From the NCBI RefSeq assembly GCF_900473935.1, contig NZ_UCNN01000030.1:124001-188000 (forward strand): 64,000 bases of DNA. The letters are read 5' to 3'. The notes below the pieces were generated by a model that had not been told where the DNA came from, made no database searches, and was given only the letters and a program-made list of their open reading frames with translations. Origin of the DNA: Synechococcus sp. UW105 (GTDB lineage: Bacteria > Cyanobacteriota > Cyanobacteriia > PCC-6307 > Cyanobiaceae). A program made the translations under genes and the position numbers. Of the stretch, positions 1 to 7,428 are shown piece by piece. The first letter of the stretch is position 1. Each line of letters opens with the position of its first letter.

Positions 1-1520
1 TTGAGCGCTTTTTTAATCAAGCCACGCAGGTTTTCACTTGGGCTTTCACCATCTTGATCGGTCAGTTCAGGTTGTTCATCGCGCAGGCTCTCGTCGAGCT
101 CGGCATCAACACGCTGAAATTTGAGCTCACTATGCTTCGATTCAAGCCAAGGAATGAATTGACTGTCGATCACTGTTTCGGCGAGGAGAACTTCCGCTCC
201 CTGGCCTTTCCAAAGGCTAAGAGCCCCTGCTTGTGCAATTTCGTCAGTGCAGTAAAGAACGCGATTGACATGATCGCTCGCTTGGCGGGCTCGATAGCCC
301 GCCAAAGTTGTAAAGGCTTGATCCCCTACGGCAATGGGTTCTTCTGTTTCGCTTGGATTTGGTGGTGCGGTTGTGCCAAACAAGATGAGCTCACTGACCT
401 GATCGGCAAACTTTTCATCCTCCATGGCCCCGATCTTCACGAATGGAGCCAAGGCATCCCATGCCTCGGCGTAGGACTTGGCATCCTCTTGCTTGAGGTT
501 GCGTAGACGATCTGCAACTTTCTTGGCTACAAAATTGCCAATAGACCGCACTCTGCGGTCAGTCTGCAATGCGCTGCGACTGACGTTCAGAGGAATGTCT
601 GGTGAGTCGATCACGCCTCGCAGTGGCAATAGATATCGAGGAACTATTTCCTTGATTGAATCGCTAACGAAGACTTGATTGCAGTAGAGACGGATCTCGC
701 CCTTTTCCCAGTCGGCCCGACCACTCACTTTCGGGAAGAAGAGAATTCCTTGCAGTGCATAGGGGTAATCTGTATTGAGGTGAACCCAAAGCAATGGGTC
801 ACCCTGGAATGGATAAAGATATCGATAAAGTTCGATGTAGTCCTCGTCAGTTAGCTCTCTTGGTGATTGCCTCCATGGTGCTATTTTTTTGTTGACTGGC
901 TCTCCTTCTAGCTCCACTGTGACCGGCATGAAGTCGCAATACTGCGTGATCAGATTGCGCAGGCGGGCTGGCTCGAGGTATTCAACTTCTTCGTCGAGAA
1001 GATGCAGAATCACGTCTGTGCCTGGTTCACTCCGCTCAGCAGCTTCAAGGCTGAAGTTGGGGGAACCGTCACAACACCAGCGCACAGGCTCTGAGTTGGG
1101 TCGAGCTGAACAGGTAATCAGCTCAACTTCTCGGGCGACCATAAAACTTGAATAAAACCCTAGGCCGAAATGTCCAATAATTGCGTCGTCTTCTTTCTTG
1201 TACTTTTCCAGGAAATCTTCTGCACTTGAGAATGCAACCTGATTGATATAGCGCTTTACTTCATCGGCGGTCATGCCAATGCCGTTATCTGTGATGGTGA
1301 TCGTTTTCTTTTCGCGATCAACCCGAATTGAGACGGTGCCTTCGGCTCCTTCGCTGCAGTCTCCCGCCATCGCTGCCATTCGACGCTTGCTAATGGCATC
1401 AGCAGCGTTGCTGACTAGTTCGCGTAAAAAGACCTCATGGCCGGAATAAACCGCCTTCTTGATAATCGGGAAAATATTTTCGGTATGGATCTGAATCTGA
1501 CCCTGTTCTAGAACGGTCAT
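1..1520 (-). CDS. htpG: Molecular chaperone HtpG (Hsp90), 3' end cut by window edge
   Basis: ATP-dependent cytosolic Hsp90 chaperone that helps fold and protect client proteins under stress. The reading frame starts at the ATG at 1520 and stays open to the left edge, giving about 506 codons. The bacterial family usually has about 630, so roughly 130 C-terminal residues lie outside. The N-terminus begins MTVLEQGQIQIHTENIFPII and shows the GHKL ATP-binding motifs: NAADAI, DNGIGM and GHFGLGFYSSFMVA. The middle domain is recognisable (WVHLNTDYPYALQGILFFP; LPLNVSRSALQ-type sequence). It is the last gene of a minus-strand run behind a small ferredoxin, with an 89-bp spacer that may hold its own promoter. 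The identification is secure. Confidence 0.97.
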   Translation of the reverse strand, partial: MTVLEQGQIQIHTENIFPIIKKAVYSGHEVFLRELVSNAADAISKRRMAAMAGDCSEGAEGTVSIRVDREKKTITITDNGIGMTADEVKRYINQVAFSSAEDFLEKYKKEDDAIIGHFGLGFYSSFMVAREVELITCSARPNSEPVRWCCDGSPNFSLEAAERSEPGTDVILHLLDEEVEYLEPARLRNLITQYCDFMPVTVELEGEPVNKKIAPWRQSPRELTDEDYIELYRYLYPFQGDPLLWVHLNTDYPYALQGILFFPKVSGRADWEKGEIRLYCNQVFVSDSIKEIVPRYLLPLRGVIDSPDIPLNVSRSALQTDRRVRSIGNFVAKKVADRLRNLKQEDAKSYAEAWDALAPFVKIGAMEDEKFADQVSELILFGTTAPPNPSETEEPIAVGDQAFTTLAGYRARQASDHVNRVLYCTDEIAQAGALSLWKGQGAEVLLAETVIDSQFIPWLESKHSELKFQRVDAELDESLRDEQPELTDQDGESPSENLRGLIKKAL

Positions 1521-1609
1521 GGCACGAGATCGAACAAGGCGAGATTAGGGATGTCCCTTCAGCTGCTCAAGCCTTTTGTTGGTGAGGTCTCCGTACCTCG
1601 CCCGTAGGG

Positions 1610-1834
1610 TTAGGGAGTGCGCTGGAGATCAGAGCGTTCTTCAGCAAGAATTGCACCCTCCACCGGACAGACTTGCAGACAGATGCCGCAGTCGATGCAG
1701 GTATCGAAATCAATCCAGTAGAACTCGGTACCTTTCTTGTTGCGGCCTTGGCCTGCCTGGATGCAGGCGACAGGACACGCATCAAGGCAATCGGCGATGC
1801 CTTCGCAGACATCGGTCACGATTGTGTGGGCCAT
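1610..1834 (-). CDS. Small ferredoxin with two Fe-S cluster motifs
   Basis: A 74-residue soluble electron-transfer protein of the bacterial two-cluster ferredoxin type. Eight cysteines are present: C10, C16, C20 (followed by P), C24, then C46, C49, C52 and C56 (followed by P). The second half is a standard CxxCxxCxxxCP motif. The first half, C-x5-C-x3-CP-x2-C, differs from the usual CxxCxxC spacing and resembles the 3Fe/4Fe-type first motif of FdxA ferredoxins with a shortened first loop. It may therefore carry a 3Fe-4S plus a 4Fe-4S cluster, or two 4Fe-4S clusters. It lies between hisZ and htpG on the same strand. Its redox partner cannot be told from the sequence. Confidence 0.85.
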   Translation of the reverse strand: MAHTIVTDVCEGIADCLDACPVACIQAGQGRNKKGTEFYWIDFDTCIDCGICLQVCPVEGAILAEERSDLQRTP

Positions 1835-1879
1835 GGGGCACTCAGAGCGACGTTGATCCTAGTCAGCCGTTGATCCCAC

Positions 1880-3058
1880 TCAGCTCGGTAACCAGACAAG
1901 AGAGCTACATCGACGCGTTGCCAGTAGTGACTCTGCGTGATCGGAACTCTCCACTGGATCCAGTTCGATCATGGCGTTCATCCCCTTGCCGTGAAGCTCC
2001 TGTTGATGGAGCAATGCTGTTTCCAGACTCGAGGCTGGGCCATAGGCCACCAGAACCCGATCCAAGTCGCTCACACAAGGTTGTTCGGCTGCAGGCAGAT
2101 CTCGGATGTCGTCCACACAAAAACTGAAGCCAAGTCCTGCTGCGTTGTGGCCTGATGCTCCAAAGCGCTTCAAAACACGGTCATAACGGCCGCCACGAGC
2201 GATTACGACCGGTGCTGCACGGCCCTGGCAAACCAACTGGAAAACGAGTCCGTCATACAACTCGAAGTGGGGTTGGAAACTTGGGTCGAGCTGCAGTTTG
2301 ATCCCTAGTTGGGCCGCAATCGGTTGTAGATGGTTGAACATGCGTTCCAGATGGGACAGCACTGGCTGGCTGCCGAAGACGCGTCGTTCCTCGGCGAGAA
2401 CTGCAGAGGGTTCTCCTCGCAGGTCGATTTGTGTCTGAAGCCGTTGCAGTTGCTCGGCTGGTAAATCGAGTGCTTGGAGTTGAAGGCGATCGAAGCAAAC
2501 AAGGGCCTGCTTGATCTTGGGACGGACCTCAGGGGCGAAGGGAGACAGAATCAGGTTCATTAAGCCGGCATGGCCGACCAGAAGCTGAGCCCCATGGTTC
2601 TGTTGGAGCTCAAGCGCTTGCATCGAGGCCATCAGCAAGGAGAGCAGTTCCAATTCGCCATTGACTTGGCTCGCACCAAACAGCTCAACGCCGCTATGAA
2701 GCTTCTCTTCGATTCGCTGCCCACCCTCATCGTTGGCGCAGCTCTCAAACACGGTTCCCGACGACCAGAGTCGTAATGGACGCGGACGCTCAGCAAGTCT
2801 GGTGGTTGCCGCTCTGGCAATCGACGCGGTCAGTTCTGGACGGAGTCCGAGCGGCTCATCAGCGACCAGACGCACAATGTCTGCGCTGTCAATGCCACCA
2901 CCGGCTTTAAGGGTGTCCATCCGCTCCACCTGAGGTGGAGAGACCTCGTCATAGCCCCAACAGCGATAGACAGTGGCGAGGCGCTCGCGCAGCAACTGGT
3001 TGTGCTCCACCTGTTGGGGATTGAGATCACGCGCGCCGGAGGCAGGTTGCAGGGCCAT
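1880..3058 (-). CDS. hisZ: ATP phosphoribosyltransferase regulatory subunit HisZ
   Basis: HisZ is a histidyl-tRNA-synthetase paralogue that binds the short catalytic HisG and makes the first step of histidine synthesis active and sensitive to histidine. The protein shows the class II synthetase-like core, including LRPELTASIARAATTRL and the motif ARGGRYD, but no C-terminal anticodon-binding domain, as expected. I chose the ATG at 3058 (MALQPASGARDLNPQQVE), giving 392 residues. A longer in-frame start at 3115 would run into the upstream phosphatase gene, and its extra 19 residues are not family-like. The next gene upstream ends at 3081, so the spacing of 22 bp suggests one transcript. The presence of hisZ implies that the genome carries a short-form hisG elsewhere. 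Confidence 0.93.
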   Translation of the reverse strand: MALQPASGARDLNPQQVEHNQLLRERLATVYRCWGYDEVSPPQVERMDTLKAGGGIDSADIVRLVADEPLGLRPELTASIARAATTRLAERPRPLRLWSSGTVFESCANDEGGQRIEEKLHSGVELFGASQVNGELELLSLLMASMQALELQQNHGAQLLVGHAGLMNLILSPFAPEVRPKIKQALVCFDRLQLQALDLPAEQLQRLQTQIDLRGEPSAVLAEERRVFGSQPVLSHLERMFNHLQPIAAQLGIKLQLDPSFQPHFELYDGLVFQLVCQGRAAPVVIARGGRYDRVLKRFGASGHNAAGLGFSFCVDDIRDLPAAEQPCVSDLDRVLVAYGPASSLETALLHQQELHGKGMNAMIELDPVESSDHAESLLATRRCSSLVWLPS

Positions 3059-3080
3059 CCCAGTGCAAACAACAGATGTC

Positions 3081-3968
3081 TCAGGATCCCATGAGCCCGA
3101 GATTGGGTTCGCCAATGACCTCTCCCAACAGCGGTTTCACCTGTGCCAGTTCGCTTGAGATTTGAGAATGGAGTACAGGATTCGAGGCGAGTACACGGCC
3201 TGATCCCAGTTGAAAGGGGCTTCGGTCGTAATCCGATACAACGCCACCAGCCTGTTGCACCAGGGCGACACCTGCCGCTAGATCCCAAGGAGCGAGGCCT
3301 CGTTCCCAGTAACCGTCTAACAGCCCAGCTGCGACGAAGGCGAGGTCAACAGCGGCTGCCCCTCCGCGCCGAACACCATGGGTTCGGTGGGTGAGCCAAC
3401 AGAACTCGGCATAGTTGTTGTCCAGTCTGGTGTGACGGTCGTAAGCAAAACCTGTCACAAGAAGCGAATCCTTGAGATCAGAACACTGAGAGACGGCAAT
3501 CGGTGCGTCGTTGCAGAAGGCGCCTTGGCCCGGACAGCTGTGAAAGATCTGCTTCAGATATGGAACAGCAATGGCCCCAAGCAATGGAGCACCGTTCCAG
3601 CACAAACCAACCGATGTGGCGAAGAATGGATATCCGTGGGCAAAGTTGGTGGTGCCGTCTAGCGGGTCCACCATCCACTGCAAGCCATCCTGTGGCCCAA
3701 GATGTCCTGATTCCTCAGCAAGGATTCCGATCTTGGGTGTTTCGGTCTGAAGCAGCTGTAGAACCGCTGCCTCAGCCGCTTCATCAGCTTCAGTGAGCAG
3801 ATCTCCATGACGGCCTTTGCTGCGAATATTCGACACTCGGCCGTAGTGGACCATCAGCTGCGCTGCACCATGTTCGGCAGCTTTTTTCGCCGTGGCATGC
3901 AAGTGCGTGAGTTGCGACGTGTTCAGGCCAGCTGAACTGGCAACTGATTCGCAAGACGATCGGTTCAA
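3081..3968 (-). CDS. Inositol-monophosphatase-family phosphatase (TTG start)
   Basis: A Mg2+-dependent sugar-phosphate phosphatase of the FIG/IMPase fold. The hallmark WMVDPLDGTTNFAHGYP metal-binding motif, an upstream acidic EES site (ILAEESG) and the C-terminal WDLAAGVALVQQAGG motif are all present. The first ATG in frame lies at 4265, inside the upstream ferredoxin gene, and would add about 99 unrelated residues. The likely start is TTG at 3968, one base past the ferredoxin stop, with GAGGA about 7 bases upstream, giving 295 residues. Members of this family act on inositol phosphate, on fructose bisphosphate or on histidinol phosphate (HisN). Its place directly before hisZ makes a histidinol-phosphatase role possible, but this is inference only. 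Confidence 0.9.
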   Translation of the reverse strand: MNRSSCESVASSAGLNTSQLTHLHATAKKAAEHGAAQLMVHYGRVSNIRSKGRHGDLLTEADEAAEAAVLQLLQTETPKIGILAEESGHLGPQDGLQWMVDPLDGTTNFAHGYPFFATSVGLCWNGAPLLGAIAVPYLKQIFHSCPGQGAFCNDAPIAVSQCSDLKDSLLVTGFAYDRHTRLDNNYAEFCWLTHRTHGVRRGGAAAVDLAFVAAGLLDGYWERGLAPWDLAAGVALVQQAGGVVSDYDRSPFQLGSGRVLASNPVLHSQISSELAQVKPLLGEVIGEPNLGLMGS

Positions 3969-3969
3969 G

Positions 3970-4338
3970 TCATTCCTCGTCGAGTGGGAGACCAGAGGTG
4001 ACACGGCCTTGGCCGAAGTGACGTCCGAACTGCAGCTCGTACACCTCATCTTCATCCTGGGTTTCAGCTTCCAGATCAGCGGTTGCCCTGGCAACACAAA
4101 GCAACCCGTAGCCCTGGTCACGAAGCTCACGTGACAATCCCATCGCTTCTCTCTGATCAAGTTCTCCGCTGAGAACACGCACTGCACAGGCTGTGCAACA
4201 TCCGTTACGGCAAGAGAAAGGCAGAGGGTCTCCTTGCAGTTCAAAACTGCGGAGGATGTACTCACCCTCCGGCACCTGATGGGTAATCGTGCGTTGCTCC
4301 TGTCGCCAATGGATGGTCACCCTGTGGCTGCGGGGCAT
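3970..4338 (-). CDS. Plant-type 2Fe-2S ferredoxin
   Basis: A 122-residue soluble ferredoxin of the plant/cyanobacterial fold that carries one electron at a [2Fe-2S] centre. The cluster ligands are visible as C43-x4-C48-x2-C51 (sequence SCRNGCCTACAVRV) and C81 (GYGLLCVARA). An extra cysteine sits at C47. The C-terminus extends about 20 residues past the normal end with an acidic tail. It is not the abundant photosynthetic PetF, because the loop around the cluster differs and the N-terminus is basic. It is more like the accessory 2Fe-2S ferredoxins of cyanobacteria. It heads the minus-strand run leading to the phosphatase and hisZ, and its stop is one base from the next start, so translation may be coupled. 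Confidence 0.88.
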   Translation of the reverse strand: MPRSHRVTIHWRQEQRTITHQVPEGEYILRSFELQGDPLPFSCRNGCCTACAVRVLSGELDQREAMGLSRELRDQGYGLLCVARATADLEAETQDEDEVYELQFGRHFGQGRVTSGLPLDEE

Positions 4339-4391
4339 GGCCGAAATCGATCAAACGCCCTGCTACATTCGCACTGCCCCAATCAGCCGCT

Positions 4392-4478
4392 GGAGAGGTG
4401 GCCGAGTGGTCGAAGGCGCAGCACTGGAAATGCTGTATAGGGGCAACTCTATCGAGGGTTCGAATCCCTCCCTCTCCG
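4392..4478 (+). tRNA. tRNA-Ser (anticodon GGA)
   Basis: An 87-nt class II tRNA. The acceptor arms GGAGAGG (4392-4398) and CCTCTCC (4471-4477) pair perfectly, followed by discriminator G at 4478. The anticodon stem-loop CAGCACTGGAAATGCTG carries GGA at 4426-4428, reading UCC and UCU serine codons. A long variable arm (TATAGGGGCAACTCTAT) and the T-loop GGTTCGAATCC are present. The CCA end is not encoded. It lies on the plus strand, divergent from the 2Fe-2S ferredoxin gene, and a terminator follows directly. Confidence 0.97.
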
Positions 4479-4484
4479 CTATCT

Positions 4485-4508
4485 ACCGGCCCTAAGGCCG
4501 GTTTTTTT
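4485..4508 (+). terminator. Intrinsic terminator of tRNA-Ser
   Basis: A GC-rich hairpin, CCGGCC (4486-4491), loop CTAA, GGCCGG (4496-4501), is followed at once by seven T residues (4502-4508). It lies 7 bases behind the tRNA and has the form of a factor-independent terminator on the plus strand. Confidence 0.92.
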
Positions 4509-4540
4509 ATGCAGTGGTTGGCTCGGTGGACGGTTACGGA

Positions 4541-5359
4541 TCAGCCGAAACGCCCAGAGACATAGTCATAGGTGGCCTGTTGGGTCGGTGCATTGAAAAT
4601 CTTGTCGGTTTCGTTGAATTCAACGAGGTAACCCACTTTCCCTGAGCCTCCCTCTTGCGCTTCGGCATTGAAAAATGCTGTTCTATCACTGACGCGCACA
4701 GCTTGTTGCATGTTGTGCGTCACGATCACAATTGTGAAAGTCTTTTTGAGTTCATGCATGGTTTCCTCAATTTTGAGGGTTGAGATCGGATCAAGAGCAG
4801 AACATGGCTCGTCCATTAGAATCACTTCGGGTTGAATTGCAATGGTTCGAGCAATGCATAAGCGTTGCTGTTGGCCACCAGAGAGAGAACATCCGCTTTC
4901 ATTTAGTTTGTCTTTGCACTCATCCCATACAGCCGCTTGTCGTAAGGAGCGTTCAACTAATTCATCCATATCACCCGTATAGCCATTGATTCTGGCGCCA
5001 AAAGCAATATTTTCGAAGATGCTCTTGGGGAATGGATTCGGTTGCTGGAACACCATGCCAATCCGCCTTCTCACCTCAACTGGGTCGACGCCTGGATGGT
5101 AAAGATCAGCACCGTCAAAGACAACTCGTCCACTAAGAGTGCAGTTATCAATTAAATCATTCATTCGGTTCAGTGCTCTCAGCACCGTGGACTTCCCGCA
5201 TCCAGATGGGCCGATGAAGGCTGTGACCTGTCCTCTAGGGATGGCGCAGTAGACGTTGCGCACGGCCTCTTCCCCGCCATAACTGATGGATACATTCTCA
5301 AGGGAGAGGCAGATCTCTTCCCCAGTGGTAGGCGTCGCAGTAGTTGCAGAGACTGTCAT
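4541..5359 (-). CDS. pstB: Phosphate ABC transporter ATP-binding protein PstB
   Basis: The cytoplasmic ATPase of the high-affinity phosphate importer. It has 272 residues, with Walker [10 protein letters not shown] at 50-58, the Q-loop in the VFQQPNPF segment, the ABC signature LSGGQQQR at 159-166 and Walker B VILMDEP at 179-185. The sequence around [13 protein letters not shown] is typical of PstB. It is the last gene of the pstC-pstA-pstB run, 75 bp behind pstA. No gene for the binding protein PstS lies next to it, which is common in marine cyanobacteria, where pstS copies sit elsewhere. Confidence 0.97.
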   Translation of the reverse strand: MTVSATTATPTTGEEICLSLENVSISYGGEEAVRNVYCAIPRGQVTAFIGPSGCGKSTVLRALNRMNDLIDNCTLSGRVVFDGADLYHPGVDPVEVRRRIGMVFQQPNPFPKSIFENIAFGARINGYTGDMDELVERSLRQAAVWDECKDKLNESGCSLSGGQQQRLCIARTIAIQPEVILMDEPCSALDPISTLKIEETMHELKKTFTIVIVTHNMQQAVRVSDRTAFFNAEAQEGGSGKVGYLVEFNETDKIFNAPTQQATYDYVSGRFG

Positions 5360-5434
5360 GGAAAGAAGTGAGGAGGCGCTGCCTTTAATCAGCTAATTGG
5401 AGCGATGGGTGGATTGTTAATACCTTAGGAATGG

Positions 5435-6334
5435 TCAACGAGAGGTGAAGGTATTGATCCACCGGGCCACAAGATTGAGTGCAAGAATGAAGGCCACTAG
5501 TACGAACGAGGCAGCCCAGGCAAGTTCGTTCTGTACCTCGTAGGGCATGGTTGCAAACTTGAAGATCAACACGGAGAGACTGCCGACAGGGTTGAAGATC
5601 CCTTCTGCCCACCAGGGTGAATACAGGGCTGTGAAGATCAGCGGAGCGGTTTCGCCAGCAGCCCTGGCGATCGAGAGAACAATCCCTGTTGCAATTGAGC
5701 GCGAGGCCTTCGGCAACGTGATTCGAATGGTCGTGACAAAACGGGAAGCACCGACGCCGAGAGCGGCTCTGCGTAGGTCATCCGAGACCAGTTTCAGACC
5801 TTCATCGGTTGTTTTGATCACAGTCGGCAACATCAAAACAGCCAATGCCATTCCCCCGGCTACAGCGCTGTAGGCGTGACCAAACAGGATTCGTGTTGAA
5901 ACGATGGCGCTATAGATAAAGACACCGGCAATAATCGATGGAACTCCTGAGAGAACATTGGTGCCAAATCGGATGAAATTAGCAAACCATCCATTACGTG
6001 AATATTCTGCTAGAAATACGCCACCACCAATACCGATCGGTATCGCTAGAAGGCTGGCTATCAAGGTCACAATGATTGAACCTTGGATTGCATTGCTGAT
6101 TCCTCCCACCTCCAAGCCTGGAGCGGGCTGCTCTAGCAAAAACAGGTCGAGGCTGAGCTTGCTAGCACCCTTGTAAAGCACATAGCTCAAAACGAGAAAG
6201 AGTGGCAGAACAGCGACGAGTGAAAAGAGCCCTGCAACGGAAGTTAAGGCGATCCCGATGATGTTTCGTGATCGCGTTGGCTTGTATCGGAGATCTGGAA
6301 TTGGCCGACTGGCCTGAGCAACTGTGGAAGTCAT
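5435..6334 (-). CDS. pstA: Phosphate ABC transporter permease PstA
   Basis: Inner-membrane permease subunit that forms the phosphate channel with PstC. The 299-residue protein has about six hydrophobic membrane segments and the conserved cytoplasmic loop DDLRRAALGVGASRFVTTIR, which contacts PstB (the EAA-type loop), followed by LPKASRSIATGIVLSIARAAGE. Its ATG shares one base with the stop of pstC (6334), so the two are translationally coupled. Confidence 0.96.
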   Translation of the reverse strand: MTSTVAQASRPIPDLRYKPTRSRNIIGIALTSVAGLFSLVAVLPLFLVLSYVLYKGASKLSLDLFLLEQPAPGLEVGGISNAIQGSIIVTLIASLLAIPIGIGGGVFLAEYSRNGWFANFIRFGTNVLSGVPSIIAGVFIYSAIVSTRILFGHAYSAVAGGMALAVLMLPTVIKTTDEGLKLVSDDLRRAALGVGASRFVTTIRITLPKASRSIATGIVLSIARAAGETAPLIFTALYSPWWAEGIFNPVGSLSVLIFKFATMPYEVQNELAWAASFVLVAFILALNLVARWINTFTSR

Positions 6335-7284
6335 CAGTACTTAAGGCTGAGCCGTTTAACGAGTAACTGGGCCAGGATATTGACCACTAGTGTTAAAAGG
6401 ATTAAGACGAATGCTGCATACATCAGTGAGGAGACCTGGCTGCCATCAGCCTCGCCAAATTGATTGGCCAACATGGCGGCAATCGTATTGCCCGGAGCGA
6501 GTAGAGACCAGCTGAAGTTGTTTGAATTGCCAATGATCATCGTGACTGCCATGGTTTCACCCATGGCACGACCAAGGGCCAACATCACACCTCCCACAAT
6601 TCCGGAGATGGATGCAGGCAAGATCACATGCAGGATGGCTGACCATTGAGTGCTGCCAACCCCATAGGCAGCCTGCCGCAGCCTGATCGGCACTTGATTC
6701 AGTGAATCGCGAGAGATCGCCGTGATGATCGGCAAGATCATCACCACAAGAACCAAAATGGCTGGGGTCATGCCTGGACCCAGCGGTTGGGTGCTGAACA
6801 ACGGGATGTCCTTCAACGTGACGTGCAACCAGGTCAGGAAGGGGCGCAAGGCTGGCTCCAGAACGAAAATGGCCCATAGCCCTAGAACCACCGAGGGAAT
6901 CGCCGCAAGCAGCTCGACCATCAGCCCGATGATTTCCCGCAGCGGTCGAGGAATGAACCTTTCTGTGATGAAAATGGCGGTGCCAACTCCGAGTGGAACG
7001 GCAATGAGTAATGACACCAACGAAGTCACCATCGTTCCGTAGATGGCTGTTAAGGCTCCGTATTCGTCGTCGACCGGGTTCCAGTTCGAGGTGACCAGGA
7101 AGCGCCATCCATAGAGCCCCATCGACTCCAAGGAGCCGTGAAAGACGATGGCCAGGATCAAGACCAGGACAATCGCGACGGTGGAGGCCGTTAAGACAGT
7201 CAGCCAATGGAAGCCCGTGTCGAGCTGTTTTTCCGAAGGCGGGCGACGCCGAAGCCTGTAAAGGTCGTTGGGATCGATGGGCAT
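6334..7284 (-). CDS. pstC: Phosphate ABC transporter permease PstC
   Basis: The second membrane permease of the phosphate importer, 316 residues. After a basic cytoplasmic N-terminus (RLRRRPPSEKQ) there are about six membrane segments. The EAA-type loop reads IRLRQAAYGVGSTQWSAI, followed by GRAMGETMAVTMIIGN, which is characteristic of PstC. It is the first gene of the operon. The 144-bp spacer shared with the divergent dnaK must hold its promoter. One TTAACC-like element is present there, but I could not find the tandem repeats expected of a PhoB box. Confidence 0.96.
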   Translation of the reverse strand: MPIDPNDLYRLRRRPPSEKQLDTGFHWLTVLTASTVAIVLVLILAIVFHGSLESMGLYGWRFLVTSNWNPVDDEYGALTAIYGTMVTSLVSLLIAVPLGVGTAIFITERFIPRPLREIIGLMVELLAAIPSVVLGLWAIFVLEPALRPFLTWLHVTLKDIPLFSTQPLGPGMTPAILVLVVMILPIITAISRDSLNQVPIRLRQAAYGVGSTQWSAILHVILPASISGIVGGVMLALGRAMGETMAVTMIIGNSNNFSWSLLAPGNTIAAMLANQFGEADGSQVSSLMYAAFVLILLTLVVNILAQLLVKRLSLKY

Positions 7285-7428
7285 GCAGGCGAACCACTGT
7301 GCTTAAAACGTACGCGGAAGCCACCGCTTCGATCACTAAGACCGTATTAACCAATTGGAAATTCGGTCATGAATGGGCTTGGGCCGTTTGGTTTGGCCCG
7401 TTAACTTGGAGGTTCGCTAATCACGGCC

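Noticed and set aside
1580-1602. Hairpin GGTGAGGT...ACCTCGCC between htpG and the ferredoxin gene
   Set aside because: A moderate stem with one wobble pair, no T run and no conserved position. Not enough to call a terminator.
7285-7428. PhoB box or CIRCE element in the pstC/dnaK spacer
   Set aside because: Only one TTAACC-like stretch was found, without tandem 8-base repeats. No TTAGCACTC/GAGTGCTAA pair is present.
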